The notes under the pieces are model-generated. The model saw only the letters and a program-made list of their open reading frames with translations, had not been told where the DNA came from and did not search any database. A program made the translations under genes and the position numbers. Below are positions 26,676 through 36,384 of a stretch of 64,000 nucleotides of DNA, one piece after another. Every line of letters starts with the position of its first letter. The first letter of the stretch is position 1. The stretch is from Hydrogenophaga palleronii_A (lineage in GTDB: Bacteria; Pseudomonadota; Gammaproteobacteria; Burkholderiales; Burkholderiaceae_C). The stretch covers positions 310,001 to 374,000 of the forward strand of contig NZ_JAVDWU010000002.1 in the NCBI RefSeq assembly GCF_031457455.1, in the 5' to 3' direction.

Positions 26676-27023
26676 ATGATCACCACCCCCAGCGGCCTGC
26701 AATACGAAGACACCGTGGTCGGCAATGGCGAAGTTGCGCAAGCCGGTCGCCCGGTCCAGGTGCACTACACCGGCTGGCTCTACACCAATGGCGTTCAGGG
26801 CGCCAAGTTCGATTCGAGCAAAGACCGCGGCCAGCCCTTCGAGTTTCCCCTGGGTGCGGGGCACGTCATCAAGGGTTGGGACGAAGGTGTGCAAGGCATG
26901 GCCGTGGGCGGTACGCGCCGGCTCGTGATCCCGGCAGAACTGGGCTACGGTGCCCGGGGTGCGGGCGGCGTGATCCCGCCCAATGCCACACTGCTGTTTG
27001 AAGTCGATTTGCTGGCGGTCTGA
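26676..27023 (+). CDS. FKBP-type peptidyl-prolyl cis-trans isomerase
   Basis: 115 residues, a single FKBP domain without a signal peptide, so cytoplasmic. VQVHYTGWLYTNGVQGAKFDSSKDRGQPFEFPLGAGHVIKGWDEGV and LVIPAELGYGARGAGGVIPPNATLLFEVDLL are the standard FKBP core. ATG 26676 has GAGGAC upstream. Its stop overlaps the next start (TGATG). Confidence 0.95.
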   Translation: MITTPSGLQYEDTVVGNGEVAQAGRPVQVHYTGWLYTNGVQGAKFDSSKDRGQPFEFPLGAGHVIKGWDEGVQGMAVGGTRRLVIPAELGYGARGAGGVIPPNATLLFEVDLLAV

Positions 27024-28021
27024 TGGCTTTTGAGACGGGGAGCCGTCCGGGCATCTTCATCGCCCGCAAGGTGTTTCCTGAAGTGGTCGCCCGGCTCGGT
27101 GAGCACTTCGATGTCGAGATGAACGACACCGACCACGTGCTGTCACCCGAGCAACTGGCCCAGCGCCTGCAGGGAAGGGTGGGCGTGCTCACCACCGGCA
27201 GTGAGCGGGTGGATGCGGCATTGTTGGCCGCTTGCCCCGAGCTGAAGATCGTGGCCAATATCGCGGTCGGTTACAACAACTTCGACATGGCGGCGATCAA
27301 CGCAGCTGGCGTGCTGGCCACTAACACACCAGACGTGCTGACCGAGACCACCGCTGATTTCGGCTTTGCGTTGTTGATGGCCACGGCTCGGCGCCTGACC
27401 GAAAGCGAACACTTTCTGCGAGCCGGGCAATGGAACCGCTGGAGCCTGGACATGTTTGCGGGCGCCGAAGTGCATGGCAGCACGCTGGGCATTCTGGGCA
27501 TGGGCCGCATCGGGCAGGCCATTGCTCGTCGTGGCGCACACGGCTTTGGCATGAACGTGATCTATCACAACCGCTCGCGACTGGATGGCGCCCTTGAAGC
27601 CGAATGCAAGGCGCGCTATGTGGACAAGGCGGAACTGCTCAGGTGTGCCGATCACCTGATGCTGGTACTGCCCTACAGCCCTGAGTCTCACCACAGCATC
27701 GGTGCAGCCGAGATCGCCCAGATGAAGCCCAGCGCCACACTGATCAACATCGCACGCGGCGGCATTGTGGACGACGCTGCCCTGGCGCATGCCCTGCGTG
27801 AAAAGCGCATTGCCGCAGCCGGGCTGGATGTGTTCGAAGGCGAACCCAAGGTGCATCCCGACCTGCTCACCGTGCCCAACGTGGTGCTCACGCCCCACAT
27901 CGCCAGCGCCACCCTGGGCACCCGCATGGCCATGGCCATGCTGGCTGCCGACAACGTCATTGCCTACCTGACCCAGGGCAAGGCACTCACCCCGCTGAAC
28001 CCCGAGGTGACGCGCGAATGA
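27023..28021 (+). CDS. D-2-hydroxyacid dehydrogenase (glyoxylate/hydroxypyruvate reductase type)
   Basis: 332 residues. NAD-binding GMGRIGQAIARR near 155, catalytic Arg in NIARGGIVDDAAL, Glu in DVFEGEP and His in TPHIASATLGTR are all present. Closest by pattern to GhrB/glycerate dehydrogenases (GYNNFDMAAINAAGV). Reduces glyoxylate or hydroxypyruvate. Coupled to the FKBP gene by a 1-nt overlap, and 61 nt from rmuC. Confidence 0.93.
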   Translation: MAFETGSRPGIFIARKVFPEVVARLGEHFDVEMNDTDHVLSPEQLAQRLQGRVGVLTTGSERVDAALLAACPELKIVANIAVGYNNFDMAAINAAGVLATNTPDVLTETTADFGFALLMATARRLTESEHFLRAGQWNRWSLDMFAGAEVHGSTLGILGMGRIGQAIARRGAHGFGMNVIYHNRSRLDGALEAECKARYVDKAELLRCADHLMLVLPYSPESHHSIGAAEIAQMKPSATLINIARGGIVDDAALAHALREKRIAAAGLDVFEGEPKVHPDLLTVPNVVLTPHIASATLGTRMAMAMLAADNVIAYLTQGKALTPLNPEVTRE

Positions 28022-28082
28022 GCGCCGCCCGGCCGTTCCGAAGGCGCTCAGCCCCGCAGTGCGCAGCACGGAGGGTAGTCCG

Positions 28083-29459
28083 GTGAGTGTCGAGACCTTG
28101 AGCTGGGTGCTGCTGGCGTTGCTGGTCTGCAATCTCCTGATCGGGATCTGGCTGGTGGTGCGCCCACGTCCTGTGGATGCTGACGAGCAAGCACACCGCG
28201 CGCATTTGCTGGGACACACCCAGGCCATTGGCCAGCGCGTGGAGCGGGTGGAAAGCGAATTGCGACGAGAGATGGGTGATAACGCGCGCAGCGCCCGGCA
28301 GGAGATCCAGCAGACGCTGGCCACCTTTCAGGAAACGCTGTCCCGGCAAGAGGCCGAAGCCACGCGCACCCAGAACGCCCAGCTTGACGGCTTTGCCCAG
28401 CAACTGATGCAGTTGCGGGGCACGCTGGGCGATACGCTCACCCGGCAGTTGCAGGACATGAGCGAAGGCAATGCCCGGCGCCTGACCGAGATCCGCACCA
28501 CGCTGGATGGCCAACTCACCCAGTTGCAGCAAAGCAATGCCGCCAAACTGGACGAAATGCGAGCCACGGTGGACGAGAAGCTGCAGAGCACACTTCAGGC
28601 GCGCCTGGGCGAGAGCTTCAAGCAGGTGGCCGACCGCCTGGAGGCGGTGCACAAAGGATTGGGTGAAATGCAGACTCTGGCGCAGGGCGTGGGCGATCTC
28701 AAGCACCTGCTGACCAATGTCAAGACGCGTGGCATGTTTGGCGAGGCGCAACTCGCCGCCTTGCTGGAACAGGTGTTTGCGCCCGATCAGTACGCCACAC
28801 AGGTGATGACCAAACCGGACAGCCGGTTCGCGGTCGACTTCGCCATCAAGTTGCCGGGACGGGGCGACGACGGCGCGCCGTGCTGGCTGCCGATCGACGC
28901 AAAATTTCCCAATGAAGACTACGAGCGCCTGCTCGATGCACAACAGCGAGCGGACGCCGAAGGTGCCGAACTGGCGGGCCGAGGGCTGGAGCAACGCATC
29001 AGGCTGGAAGCCCGGTCGATGGCGGACAAGTATCTGGCGCCACCCCACACCACCGACTTCGCGATCCTGTTCCTGCCCACTGAGGGGCTGTACGCAGAAG
29101 TGCTGCGCCGCCCTGGGTTGATGGAGGTCTTGCAGCGCGAACACCGCGTCACGCTGGCCGGGCCAACCACGCTCATGGCCATGCTCAACTCCCTCCAGAT
29201 GGGCTTTCGCACGCTGGCGCTGGAGAAGCGTTCCAGTGAGGTCTGGCAGGTGTTGGGCGCGGTCAAGACCGAATTCGGCAAATTCGGTGATGTGCTCGCC
29301 AGGGTCAAAAGCCAGACCCAGACGGTGCTCAACACGCTGGACAGTGCGGAAACCCGCAGTCGCGCAATGGGTCGGGCACTCAAGACGGTGGAGGCCTTGC
29401 CGCAAGAGCAGGCCAGTGCGCTGCTGCCTCTGGACCCCAACGACGCCGGAGAAACTTGA
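28083..29459 (+). CDS. rmuC: RmuC family DNA recombination protein
   Basis: 458 residues: one N-terminal membrane span (about 5-27), a long coiled coil rich in Arg, Gln and Glu (about 45-190), then the RmuC nuclease-like domain with TRGMFGEAQLAALLEQ, LPIDAKFPNEDYERLLDA and ILFLPTEGLYAEVLR. RmuC limits inversions at short inverted repeats in E. coli. The start is GTG 28083 with GGAGGG; a GTG at 28059 is possible. The stop overlaps the start of the next gene. Confidence 0.92.
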   Translation: MSVETLSWVLLALLVCNLLIGIWLVVRPRPVDADEQAHRAHLLGHTQAIGQRVERVESELRREMGDNARSARQEIQQTLATFQETLSRQEAEATRTQNAQLDGFAQQLMQLRGTLGDTLTRQLQDMSEGNARRLTEIRTTLDGQLTQLQQSNAAKLDEMRATVDEKLQSTLQARLGESFKQVADRLEAVHKGLGEMQTLAQGVGDLKHLLTNVKTRGMFGEAQLAALLEQVFAPDQYATQVMTKPDSRFAVDFAIKLPGRGDDGAPCWLPIDAKFPNEDYERLLDAQQRADAEGAELAGRGLEQRIRLEARSMADKYLAPPHTTDFAILFLPTEGLYAEVLRRPGLMEVLQREHRVTLAGPTTLMAMLNSLQMGFRTLALEKRSSEVWQVLGAVKTEFGKFGDVLARVKSQTQTVLNTLDSAETRSRAMGRALKTVEALPQEQASALLPLDPNDAGET

Positions 29460-30634
29460 ACCCCAACCTGCGCGCTGCGCTGGCGCGATTCATCGCGGCA
29501 CAGATCTGCCTTCACGCCTGCATGACGGGTTTTCGCATGGCCGCGCCGCTCATGGCGCTGCGTGAGGGGCACAGCCCTGCTGCGGTGGGTGTGTTGCTGG
29601 CGCTTTTTGCACTGGCCACGGTGTTCATCGCCTTGCCGGCCGGGCGCTACGCGGACCGACGCGGCCTCCGAAAGCCGGTAGCGATCTCGGTGGGGGTGGC
29701 CTCGGTGGGCGCGGCGCTGGCGGTGGCCTTTCCTGTTTTTGCGGTGTTGTGCGTGACCGCCTTCGCCTGTGGCGCGGCCACGGGACTTGCGATGATCGCG
29801 CTGCAGCGCCATGTGGGCCGGCTCGCTCAAGGCCCCACCGAGCTCAAACAGGTGTTCAGCTGGATGGCTATCGGACCATCGATCTCCAACTTCCTGGGCC
29901 CTTTTGCTGCCGGTGTGATGATCGACAGCTTCGGCTTTCGGGCTGCCTTCCTGCTGCTCGCCCTGTTGCCTTCCCTGGCATGGTTCTGGGTGCGTCACAC
30001 CGTTGAACATGCGCCTGTGGATCCTGGGCTTCGTCAGTCCAGTGGCTCTTCATGGAACCTGCTGCGCGACAAGGGGTTTCGGAGGCTGATGACTGTCAAT
30101 TGGTTGCTTTCCTCATGCTGGGATGTGCACACCTTCCTCGTGCCGGTGCTGGGCCATGAGCGCGGCCTGAGCGCCACGGTGATCGGCTCCATCCTGGGCG
30201 GTTTTGCCCTGGCCGCCACCGCCATCCGGCTGGCGATGCCCTGGCTGGCTGCCCATCTGCGCGAATCGGCGGTGATCACTGCGGCCATGCTGGCAACCGC
30301 CGCGCTGTTCGGCCTGTATCCCTTTGCACAGGCTGCGTGGGCGATGGCGGTGCTCTCGGTGTTGCTGGGGGTGGCACTGGGCTCGGTGCAGCCGATGATC
30401 ATGAGCACGCTGCATCAGATGACGCCGCATCACCGCCACGGCGAGGCCCTCGGCTTGCGCGCCATGGCCATCAATGGGTCGAGTGTGGTCATGCCCTTGC
30501 TGTTTGGATCGGCGGGAGCCTTGATTGGCGTGGGGGCAGTGTTCTGGCTGGTGGGATCAGCTGTTGGTCTGGCCTCGCCCCTGGCCTGGTCCTTGCGAAC
30601 GCCGCCCAGCGCACCTGAACGCATTCAGTCCTGA
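29456..30634 (+). CDS. Major facilitator superfamily transporter
   Basis: 392 residues, about 12 membrane spans. The motif between spans 2 and 3 is seen as GRYADRRGLRKPV. The start is TTG 29456, overlapping the TGA of rmuC (TTGA), with GGAG upstream, so it is coupled to rmuC. The substrate cannot be told from sequence; a drug or metabolite exporter is likely. Confidence 0.88.
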   Translation: MNPNLRAALARFIAAQICLHACMTGFRMAAPLMALREGHSPAAVGVLLALFALATVFIALPAGRYADRRGLRKPVAISVGVASVGAALAVAFPVFAVLCVTAFACGAATGLAMIALQRHVGRLAQGPTELKQVFSWMAIGPSISNFLGPFAAGVMIDSFGFRAAFLLLALLPSLAWFWVRHTVEHAPVDPGLRQSSGSSWNLLRDKGFRRLMTVNWLLSSCWDVHTFLVPVLGHERGLSATVIGSILGGFALAATAIRLAMPWLAAHLRESAVITAAMLATAALFGLYPFAQAAWAMAVLSVLLGVALGSVQPMIMSTLHQMTPHHRHGEALGLRAMAINGSSVVMPLLFGSAGALIGVGAVFWLVGSAVGLASPLAWSLRTPPSAPERIQS

Positions 30635-30736
30635 TCCGAAGCCGGGCAGGGCGGCTGCGCCACGGGCTTGGTGGAAGCCACAACAGGGCCGCAAAAATTT
30701 ACTTTTAGAATCAACGGTTAACCTGAAAGACATGCC

Positions 30737-33568
30737 GTGCTGTTGCTCATTGTTCTGCTGCCGCTCCTGTTGGGTACCTTGTCGACCATTTGGCTGGGGT
30801 CGAAATCCCGTTTGTTGACTGCCTTGGCCGCTGGACTGGTCACTCTGGCCAGCTTCGTGTTGCTGGTCTCCCATGCCCCGGCCGTGATGTCGGGTGAGGT
30901 GGTGATGAACAGCTGGCAGTGGGTGCCGGAGATTGGTCTGAACCTGGTGTTCAGGCTGGACGGGCTGTCCCTGATGTTTGCGGGATTGATCCTGTTCATC
31001 GGATTGCTGATCGTCATCTACGCCCACTTCTATCTCAGTCTGAAGGACTCGGTGGCCAAGTTCTACAGCGAGATGATGCTGTTCATGGCGGCCATGCTCG
31101 GTGTGGTCCTGTCCGACAACCTGCTGCTGCTGGTGGTGTTCTGGGAGCTCACCAGTCTGTCGTCCTTCCTGCTGGTGGGGTACTGGAGCCACCGTGCCGA
31201 CGCAAGAGCAGGCGCCCGGCAGGCGCTGGCCGTGACCGGTGGAGGCGGCCTGGCCATGCTCGGTGGCTTTGTGTTGCTGGGCCAGATTGCGGGTACCTAC
31301 GAAATTAGCGCCATGCTGGGTCAGGTGGCACAGATCCAGGCCGATCCGATGTTCGTGCCCGCGCTGTTGCTGATCTTGCTGGGCTGCTTCACCAAGAGTG
31401 CACAGTTTCCGTTCCATTTCTGGCTGCCAGACGCCATGGCGGCGCCCACGCCGGTGTCGGCCTACCTGCACTCGGCCACCATGGTGAAGGCCGGGGTGTT
31501 CCTGCTGATGCGCCTGTATCCGATCCTGGCTGGTTCAGGCTGGTTCGAGGTGATTGTCACCACGACCGGCTTGGCAACGATGATGTTTGCGGCCTTCATA
31601 GCGATCTTCAAGCACGACCTCAAAGGCTTGCTGGCGTATTCCACGGTGAGCCACCTCGGGCTCATCACTTTTCTGGTGGGGCTGGGCTCGCCGTTGGCTG
31701 CGGTGGCGGCGGTGTTCCATGTGCTCAACCACGCCACCTTCAAGGCCTCGTTGTTCATGATCGCAGGCATCGTTGATCATGAAACCCATTCCCGCGACAT
31801 GCGCAAGCTCGGCGGCCTGTACAGCCTCATGCCCTGGACTGCCACGCTGTCGATGGTGGCGGCGGCCTCCATGGCCGGTGTGCCGCTGACGAACGGGTTC
31901 CTTTCAAAGGAGATGTTCCTCACAGAAGCCGTGGTGGGCACGGCTGGCCTGTGGAGCTTGCTCGTGCCGGTGGCGGTGACGCTGGGCAGCATCTTCAGCG
32001 TGGCCTATTCGGTGCGCTTCATTCACGACACCTACTTCAATGGACCGATCGGCGATGTGCCGAACCCGCATCCGCACGAGCCACCGCTGGGCATGAAGTT
32101 GCCGTCGATGCTGCTGGTGGCCATGTGCATCGTGGTCGGCCTCTTGCCCGCGCTCACCTTCGGCCCCCTGGTCGATGTGGCTGCCACCGCGCTGGCCGGC
32201 AAGCCATTGCCTGAATACCACCTGGCGATCTGGCACGGCTTCAACCTGCCGCTGCTCATGAGCGTGATCGCGCTGGCAGCGGGCGCTGGCCTGTACTTCT
32301 GGCTCGCCCGTGGCAGGTGGCTGCATCGAATCAGTTCCGAAGACTGGTTTGGTCCGGCCACGGGGCGTCAGATGTTCGACGGCGTCATTGACGGGCTGTT
32401 TGCCGTGTCCGGCCGGATCTCGGAGCGGCTTGAAAATGGGTCGCTGCAAAGCTATGTGGCGTGGTTGCTCGGTGTTGCGCTGTTGCTGGCCGGCATCCCC
32501 CTGGCCAACAGCAACATCGGTACCGGCGGGCGGGAATTGATGGCAGCATCTCCACTGGCCATCGCGGTCTGGGTGCTTCTGCTGGCGACTTGCATGGCAA
32601 TAGCGCTCACGCACCGCGAGAGGTTTCAGACGGTGGTGCTGGTGGGTGTGGTGGGATTGGTCACCGCACTTACCTTCGTGAGCCTTTCTGCCCCCGATCT
32701 GGCATTGACCCAGCTTTCTGTGGAGGTGGTCTCCACGGTCCTGCTTCTCATGGGGCTGGCCCTGCTGCCGCAGCGGTCTCCCAAGGAGACGAAATCCATT
32801 CACCGAATCGGCCATGCGGGCTTGGCGCTGGCAGCCGGTGCGGCCATGGCTGGCATTGCCTGGGTGGTGCTCACGCGCGACTTCGAGTCCATCTCCTGGT
32901 ACTTCCTCGAGAAGTCCATGCCGGTGGGTGGCGGTACCAATGTGGTCAACGTGATCCTGGTGGACTTCCGGGGCTACGACACGTTTGGTGAAATCACGGT
33001 GCTCGGCATTGCAGCGCTGGGCGTGCTTGCACTGATGGAGGGCATGCGCACGCGCCGGCCCGCAGCAGACCCTGACGGGCGCGCCTGGACCTTTGCCGCA
33101 CAGCCGCTGCTGCTGCGCGTGGCAGCCTCGGTCGTGCTGCCGCTGGCGCTGGTGTTCACCATCTACATCTTCATGCGCGGTCACAATCTGCCCGGCGGCG
33201 GCTTCATCGCCGGATTGATCACGGCGGTGGCACTCGTCCTCCAGTTCATGTCGATGGGCCAAAGCAAGGCCGAGTCCTTGTTGCGGGCGCATGCAGGTCG
33301 CCGTTTTGTTGTCTGGATCGGTTCTGGTCTGGGCATCGCCGGGCTGACCGGGGTCGGCGCGTTCCTGTTCGGCCGGCCGTTCCTGACCAGCGCGCATGGT
33401 CACCCGCACGTGCCTTGGCTTGGTGAATTGCCGTTTGCTTCAGCCGCGCTGTTCGACCTCGGGGTCTATTTCACCGTCGTGGGTGCGACGCTGTTGACCA
33501 TCTCGGTGCTGGGCTCTGTTTCGCGCGAAAGCCCCGCGCCCGTTCAATCTTCCGGGAGCGTTGCATGA
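30737..33568 (+). CDS. mrpA: Mrp/Pha antiporter subunit A with fused subunit B domain
   Basis: 943 residues. Residues about 1-780 are the MrpA/NuoL-like proton channel: the TM5-7 region WELTSLSSFLLVGYW carries the conserved Glu and HDLKGLLAYSTVSHLGLIT the conserved Lys. From about 790 an MrpB domain follows (FTIYIFMRGHNLPGGGFIAGLI). Subunit fusion is the rule in Pha-type systems of rhizobia and betaproteobacteria. The start is GTG 30737, with no in-frame ATG near it and only a weak ribosome site. The complex exchanges Na+ or K+ for H+ in the inner membrane. A TAGAAT -10-like box is at 30706. Confidence 0.92.
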   Translation: MLLLIVLLPLLLGTLSTIWLGSKSRLLTALAAGLVTLASFVLLVSHAPAVMSGEVVMNSWQWVPEIGLNLVFRLDGLSLMFAGLILFIGLLIVIYAHFYLSLKDSVAKFYSEMMLFMAAMLGVVLSDNLLLLVVFWELTSLSSFLLVGYWSHRADARAGARQALAVTGGGGLAMLGGFVLLGQIAGTYEISAMLGQVAQIQADPMFVPALLLILLGCFTKSAQFPFHFWLPDAMAAPTPVSAYLHSATMVKAGVFLLMRLYPILAGSGWFEVIVTTTGLATMMFAAFIAIFKHDLKGLLAYSTVSHLGLITFLVGLGSPLAAVAAVFHVLNHATFKASLFMIAGIVDHETHSRDMRKLGGLYSLMPWTATLSMVAAASMAGVPLTNGFLSKEMFLTEAVVGTAGLWSLLVPVAVTLGSIFSVAYSVRFIHDTYFNGPIGDVPNPHPHEPPLGMKLPSMLLVAMCIVVGLLPALTFGPLVDVAATALAGKPLPEYHLAIWHGFNLPLLMSVIALAAGAGLYFWLARGRWLHRISSEDWFGPATGRQMFDGVIDGLFAVSGRISERLENGSLQSYVAWLLGVALLLAGIPLANSNIGTGGRELMAASPLAIAVWVLLLATCMAIALTHRERFQTVVLVGVVGLVTALTFVSLSAPDLALTQLSVEVVSTVLLLMGLALLPQRSPKETKSIHRIGHAGLALAAGAAMAGIAWVVLTRDFESISWYFLEKSMPVGGGTNVVNVILVDFRGYDTFGEITVLGIAALGVLALMEGMRTRRPAADPDGRAWTFAAQPLLLRVAASVVLPLALVFTIYIFMRGHNLPGGGFIAGLITAVALVLQFMSMGQSKAESLLRAHAGRRFVVWIGSGLGIAGLTGVGAFLFGRPFLTSAHGHPHVPWLGELPFASAALFDLGVYFTVVGATLLTISVLGSVSRESPAPVQSSGSVA

Positions 33569-33906
33569 GCATGGAATTCCTGTTGGCTTCCGGCATTGGC
33601 TTTGTCACGGCCTGTGCGGTGTACCTGATGCTGCGCGGGCGCACTTTTTCTGTCGTGCTTGGCCTGTCGCTGTTTGGCTACGCTGTCAACGTGTTCCTCT
33701 TCGCAATGGGCCGCCTGTGGACCAACGCCCAGCCCATTCTGGTGGGCGAGGGGGCCGTGGCCGATCCGCTGCCGCAGGCGCTGGTGCTCACGGCCATCGT
33801 GATCGGTTTTGCCACCACCGGTTTCGTGATCGAGCTCGCCTTGCGCAGCAGCCATGAAAGTGGCACCGATCATGTCGATGGCCGTGAACCCGGAGGGCGC
33901 AACTGA
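33565..33906 (+). CDS. mrpC: Mrp/Pha antiporter subunit C
   Basis: 113 residues, three spans, NuoK-like. FLLASGIGFVTACAVYLMLRGRTFSVVLGLSLFGYAVNVFLFAMG and DPLPQALVLTAIVIGFATTGFVI are the family core. Overlaps subunit A by 4 nt and subunit D by TGATG. Confidence 0.95.
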   Translation: MSMEFLLASGIGFVTACAVYLMLRGRTFSVVLGLSLFGYAVNVFLFAMGRLWTNAQPILVGEGAVADPLPQALVLTAIVIGFATTGFVIELALRSSHESGTDHVDGREPGGRN

Positions 33907-35558
33907 TGTGGAGTGTGATCAGTGCTTTCTGGCTGCAGCACGCACCTGTGCTGTCGGTGCTTCTGCCGACTTTCACCGCGATCCTCATGCTGCTTGTTGG
34001 GGACCCGTCGGGCGTGTCGGCGCAGGGCGGTGCCCATGACGACACCCGCCTGCGCTGGCGTCGGCGACTGGCCATGGGCTCGGTATTGCTTGGCGCCTTC
34101 ATGGCAGCCAGTCTGGTCTGGCATGCATCCAAGGGCGAGTTGCTGGTCTACCAAATGGGCGAATGGCCTGCGCCGTTCGGCATCGTGCTGGTGCTTGATC
34201 GCCTTTCGGCCCTGATGGTGCTGCTCACTTACGCGGTGGCCGTGCCCGCCATGTGGTACGCCACGGGCGGCTGGGACTGCCGTGGACGGCACTTTCACGC
34301 CCTGTTCCAGTTTCAGCTCATGGGTCTGTGTGGCGCCTTTCTCACGGGCGACATGTTCAACCTGTTCGTGTTCTTCGAAGTGCTGCTCATCGCTTCCTAC
34401 GTGCTGCTGGTGCACGGGCAAGGCAAGGAGCGATTCCGCATGGGTGTGCACTACGTGGTGCTCAATCTCGCGGCGTCGGGGCTCTTCCTGATCGGCCTGG
34501 GCATGGTCTATGCCGTCACCGGCACACTCAACATGGCGGATGTGGTGTTTCGTGTCGGGCAGCTCACGGGCGATGCCGCATTCCTCGCGCGCGCTGCGGC
34601 GCTGGTGCTGCTGGTGGTGTTCGGCCTGAAGGCCGCCCTCGTACCCCTGTACTTCTGGCTGCCCGCGACCTATGCGTCGGCGAGCGCGCCTGTGGCGGCA
34701 CTGTTTGCCATCATGACCAAGGTCGGTGTCTACAGCATCATCCGTGTGCACTGGGGTGTGTTTGGTGTGGAAGCCGGTGAGGCCGCGCTGGCGGTGCAGG
34801 ACTGGCTGTTGCCGCTGGCGCTCACCACGAGCGTGCTCGGCGTGCTGGGGGCACTGGCCGCACATTCCATGGCACGGCTGGTGGCCTACCTCACCGTGTC
34901 CTCCGTGGGCACCATCCTGGCGGGCGTGGGTCTTTTCACGACCGGCACCCTTTCTGCCGCTCTCTATTACACGCTGCACAGCACCGTGGTGATCGCGGGA
35001 CTGTTTCTGCTGGTGGAGCTCATGGCCTCACAACGCGGAGAAGCGCAAGACAGGTTGCGCCCTGCGGTGGCGGTGCGAGAACCGCTGTTGCTCGGCCTGA
35101 TGATGATCTTCGGCGCCGCTTCGGCAGCGGGCCTGCCCCCGTTGCCTGGGTTTCTGGGCAAACTGATGGTGCTGGAAAGTGCTTCGGGCCTGCCCGCCCA
35201 GGCCTGGGTCTGGACCGTGGTGCTGTTGGTCGGCTTCTTCTCCATCGTGGGACTGGCCCGCGCCGGTGTGGTGGTGTTCTGGCATGTGCAACCGGCGCAA
35301 GGTGAGAGCAATGGTGCCTCGGGCTCCAGTCTCAAGCTGCTGTCAGCCGTGTGGGTCATTATGCTGATGACGGTGGCCATGGCCGTGCTGGCGTCGCCCA
35401 TCAAGCGCTACACCGATGCGGCTGCCGCCCAACTCGCCGATCAGGCCCTTTATGTGCGCGCCGTGCTGGGCCCTGATCGCGCTACCACGCCCACCATGCG
35501 ACCCTACGACGGCACGCGACCCGAGCCAGCCGTCAAGTCAACGGAGGACCGTCCATGA
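33906..35558 (+). CDS. mrpD: Mrp/Pha antiporter subunit D
   Basis: 550 residues, NuoM/N-like with about 14 spans; the proton channel of the second half. FFEVLLIASYVLLVHG carries the key Glu and KAALVPLYFWLPATYASASAPVAALFA the TM7 Lys region. Overlaps C and E by 1 and 4 nt. Confidence 0.95.
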   Translation: MWSVISAFWLQHAPVLSVLLPTFTAILMLLVGDPSGVSAQGGAHDDTRLRWRRRLAMGSVLLGAFMAASLVWHASKGELLVYQMGEWPAPFGIVLVLDRLSALMVLLTYAVAVPAMWYATGGWDCRGRHFHALFQFQLMGLCGAFLTGDMFNLFVFFEVLLIASYVLLVHGQGKERFRMGVHYVVLNLAASGLFLIGLGMVYAVTGTLNMADVVFRVGQLTGDAAFLARAAALVLLVVFGLKAALVPLYFWLPATYASASAPVAALFAIMTKVGVYSIIRVHWGVFGVEAGEAALAVQDWLLPLALTTSVLGVLGALAAHSMARLVAYLTVSSVGTILAGVGLFTTGTLSAALYYTLHSTVVIAGLFLLVELMASQRGEAQDRLRPAVAVREPLLLGLMMIFGAASAAGLPPLPGFLGKLMVLESASGLPAQAWVWTVVLLVGFFSIVGLARAGVVVFWHVQPAQGESNGASGSSLKLLSAVWVIMLMTVAMAVLASPIKRYTDAAAAQLADQALYVRAVLGPDRATTPTMRPYDGTRPEPAVKSTEDRP

Positions 35559-36103
35559 CCGAACCCGCAACCGCGCCTCGATTGCCCGCATCCAGGGCGA
35601 CATGGTTGGCCCACCCGGTGCTTTCCGTGCTGCTGGGTGTGAGCTGGCTCGCTCTTTCGCACAGCCTGGCATTGGTGCACCTGCTCTCGGCCCTGCTCAT
35701 CGGGTTGATCGTGCCTCGCCTGTTGCACCCCTTTCTGGCGCCAGCGAACCGAATCGACTGGATAGCGGCACTGCGCCTGAGCGCGGTGGTTCTCAAGGAC
35801 GTTGTGCTGTCCAACATCACCGTGGCGCGGCTGGTGCTCGGCCCCATGAGCCGTCCGCAGCCCGCCTGGTTGCCTGTGCCCCTGGCCACCGACCATCCCC
35901 GCATCAATGCGCTGTTTGCCACCATCATCACCACCACGCCGGGCACCGTGTCGTGCGTGGTTGACGAGCAGAGGCATGTGATCCTGGTGCACGCGCTCAA
36001 TTGTGATGACGCCCAGGCCATGATCGACGACATGAAGAACCGTTATGAAGCGCCGCTGATGCGGATCTTTGGCCAGCAGGGCCGTACCGGGAGCAACACA
36101 TGA
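35555..36103 (+). CDS. mrpE: Mrp/Pha antiporter subunit E
   Basis: 182 residues: two or three spans at the N-terminus, then a soluble part. LPVPLATDHPRINALFATIITTTPGTVSCVVDEQRHVILVHALN fits the family motif PGTV. Overlaps D and F by ATGA. Confidence 0.94.
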   Translation: MTEPATAPRLPASRATWLAHPVLSVLLGVSWLALSHSLALVHLLSALLIGLIVPRLLHPFLAPANRIDWIAALRLSAVVLKDVVLSNITVARLVLGPMSRPQPAWLPVPLATDHPRINALFATIITTTPGTVSCVVDEQRHVILVHALNCDDAQAMIDDMKNRYEAPLMRIFGQQGRTGSNT

Positions 36104-36375
36104 GCATTCTTGGCATTGCCCTGAATATTGCGCTGGCCGCGATCACCGTCTCTCTGTTGTTGTGCGGGTGGCGGTTGTTGTTCGGACCTGAAACCACTGA
36201 CCGCCTGCTCGCGCTGGACACGCTCTACCTGAACACCGTGGCCCTCATCGTGGTGCTGGGCATGCGCTGGAACACGCCCTTGCTGTTCGAGGCGGCCTTG
36301 CTGGTGGCCATGCTCGGATTTGCGTCCACCGTGGCTTTGGCGCGCTACCTCAGCCGCGGCGACGTGGTCGAATAA
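36100..36375 (+). CDS. mrpF: Mrp/Pha antiporter subunit F
   Basis: 91 residues, three spans. LLFGPETTDRLLALDTLYLNTVALIVVLGM carries the DRLLALD family motif with the conserved Asp. Nine nt separate it from subunit G. Confidence 0.95.
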   Translation: MSILGIALNIALAAITVSLLLCGWRLLFGPETTDRLLALDTLYLNTVALIVVLGMRWNTPLLFEAALLVAMLGFASTVALARYLSRGDVVE

Positions 36376-36384
36376 GGAGACGAC

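Noticed and set aside
27987..29405. 472-residue ORF antisense to rmuC
   Set aside because: Shadow frame of rmuC; rich in His, Gln, Arg and without domain signs.
31904..33409. 501-residue ORF antisense to mrpA
   Set aside because: Same reason: antisense to a conserved gene with biased codons.
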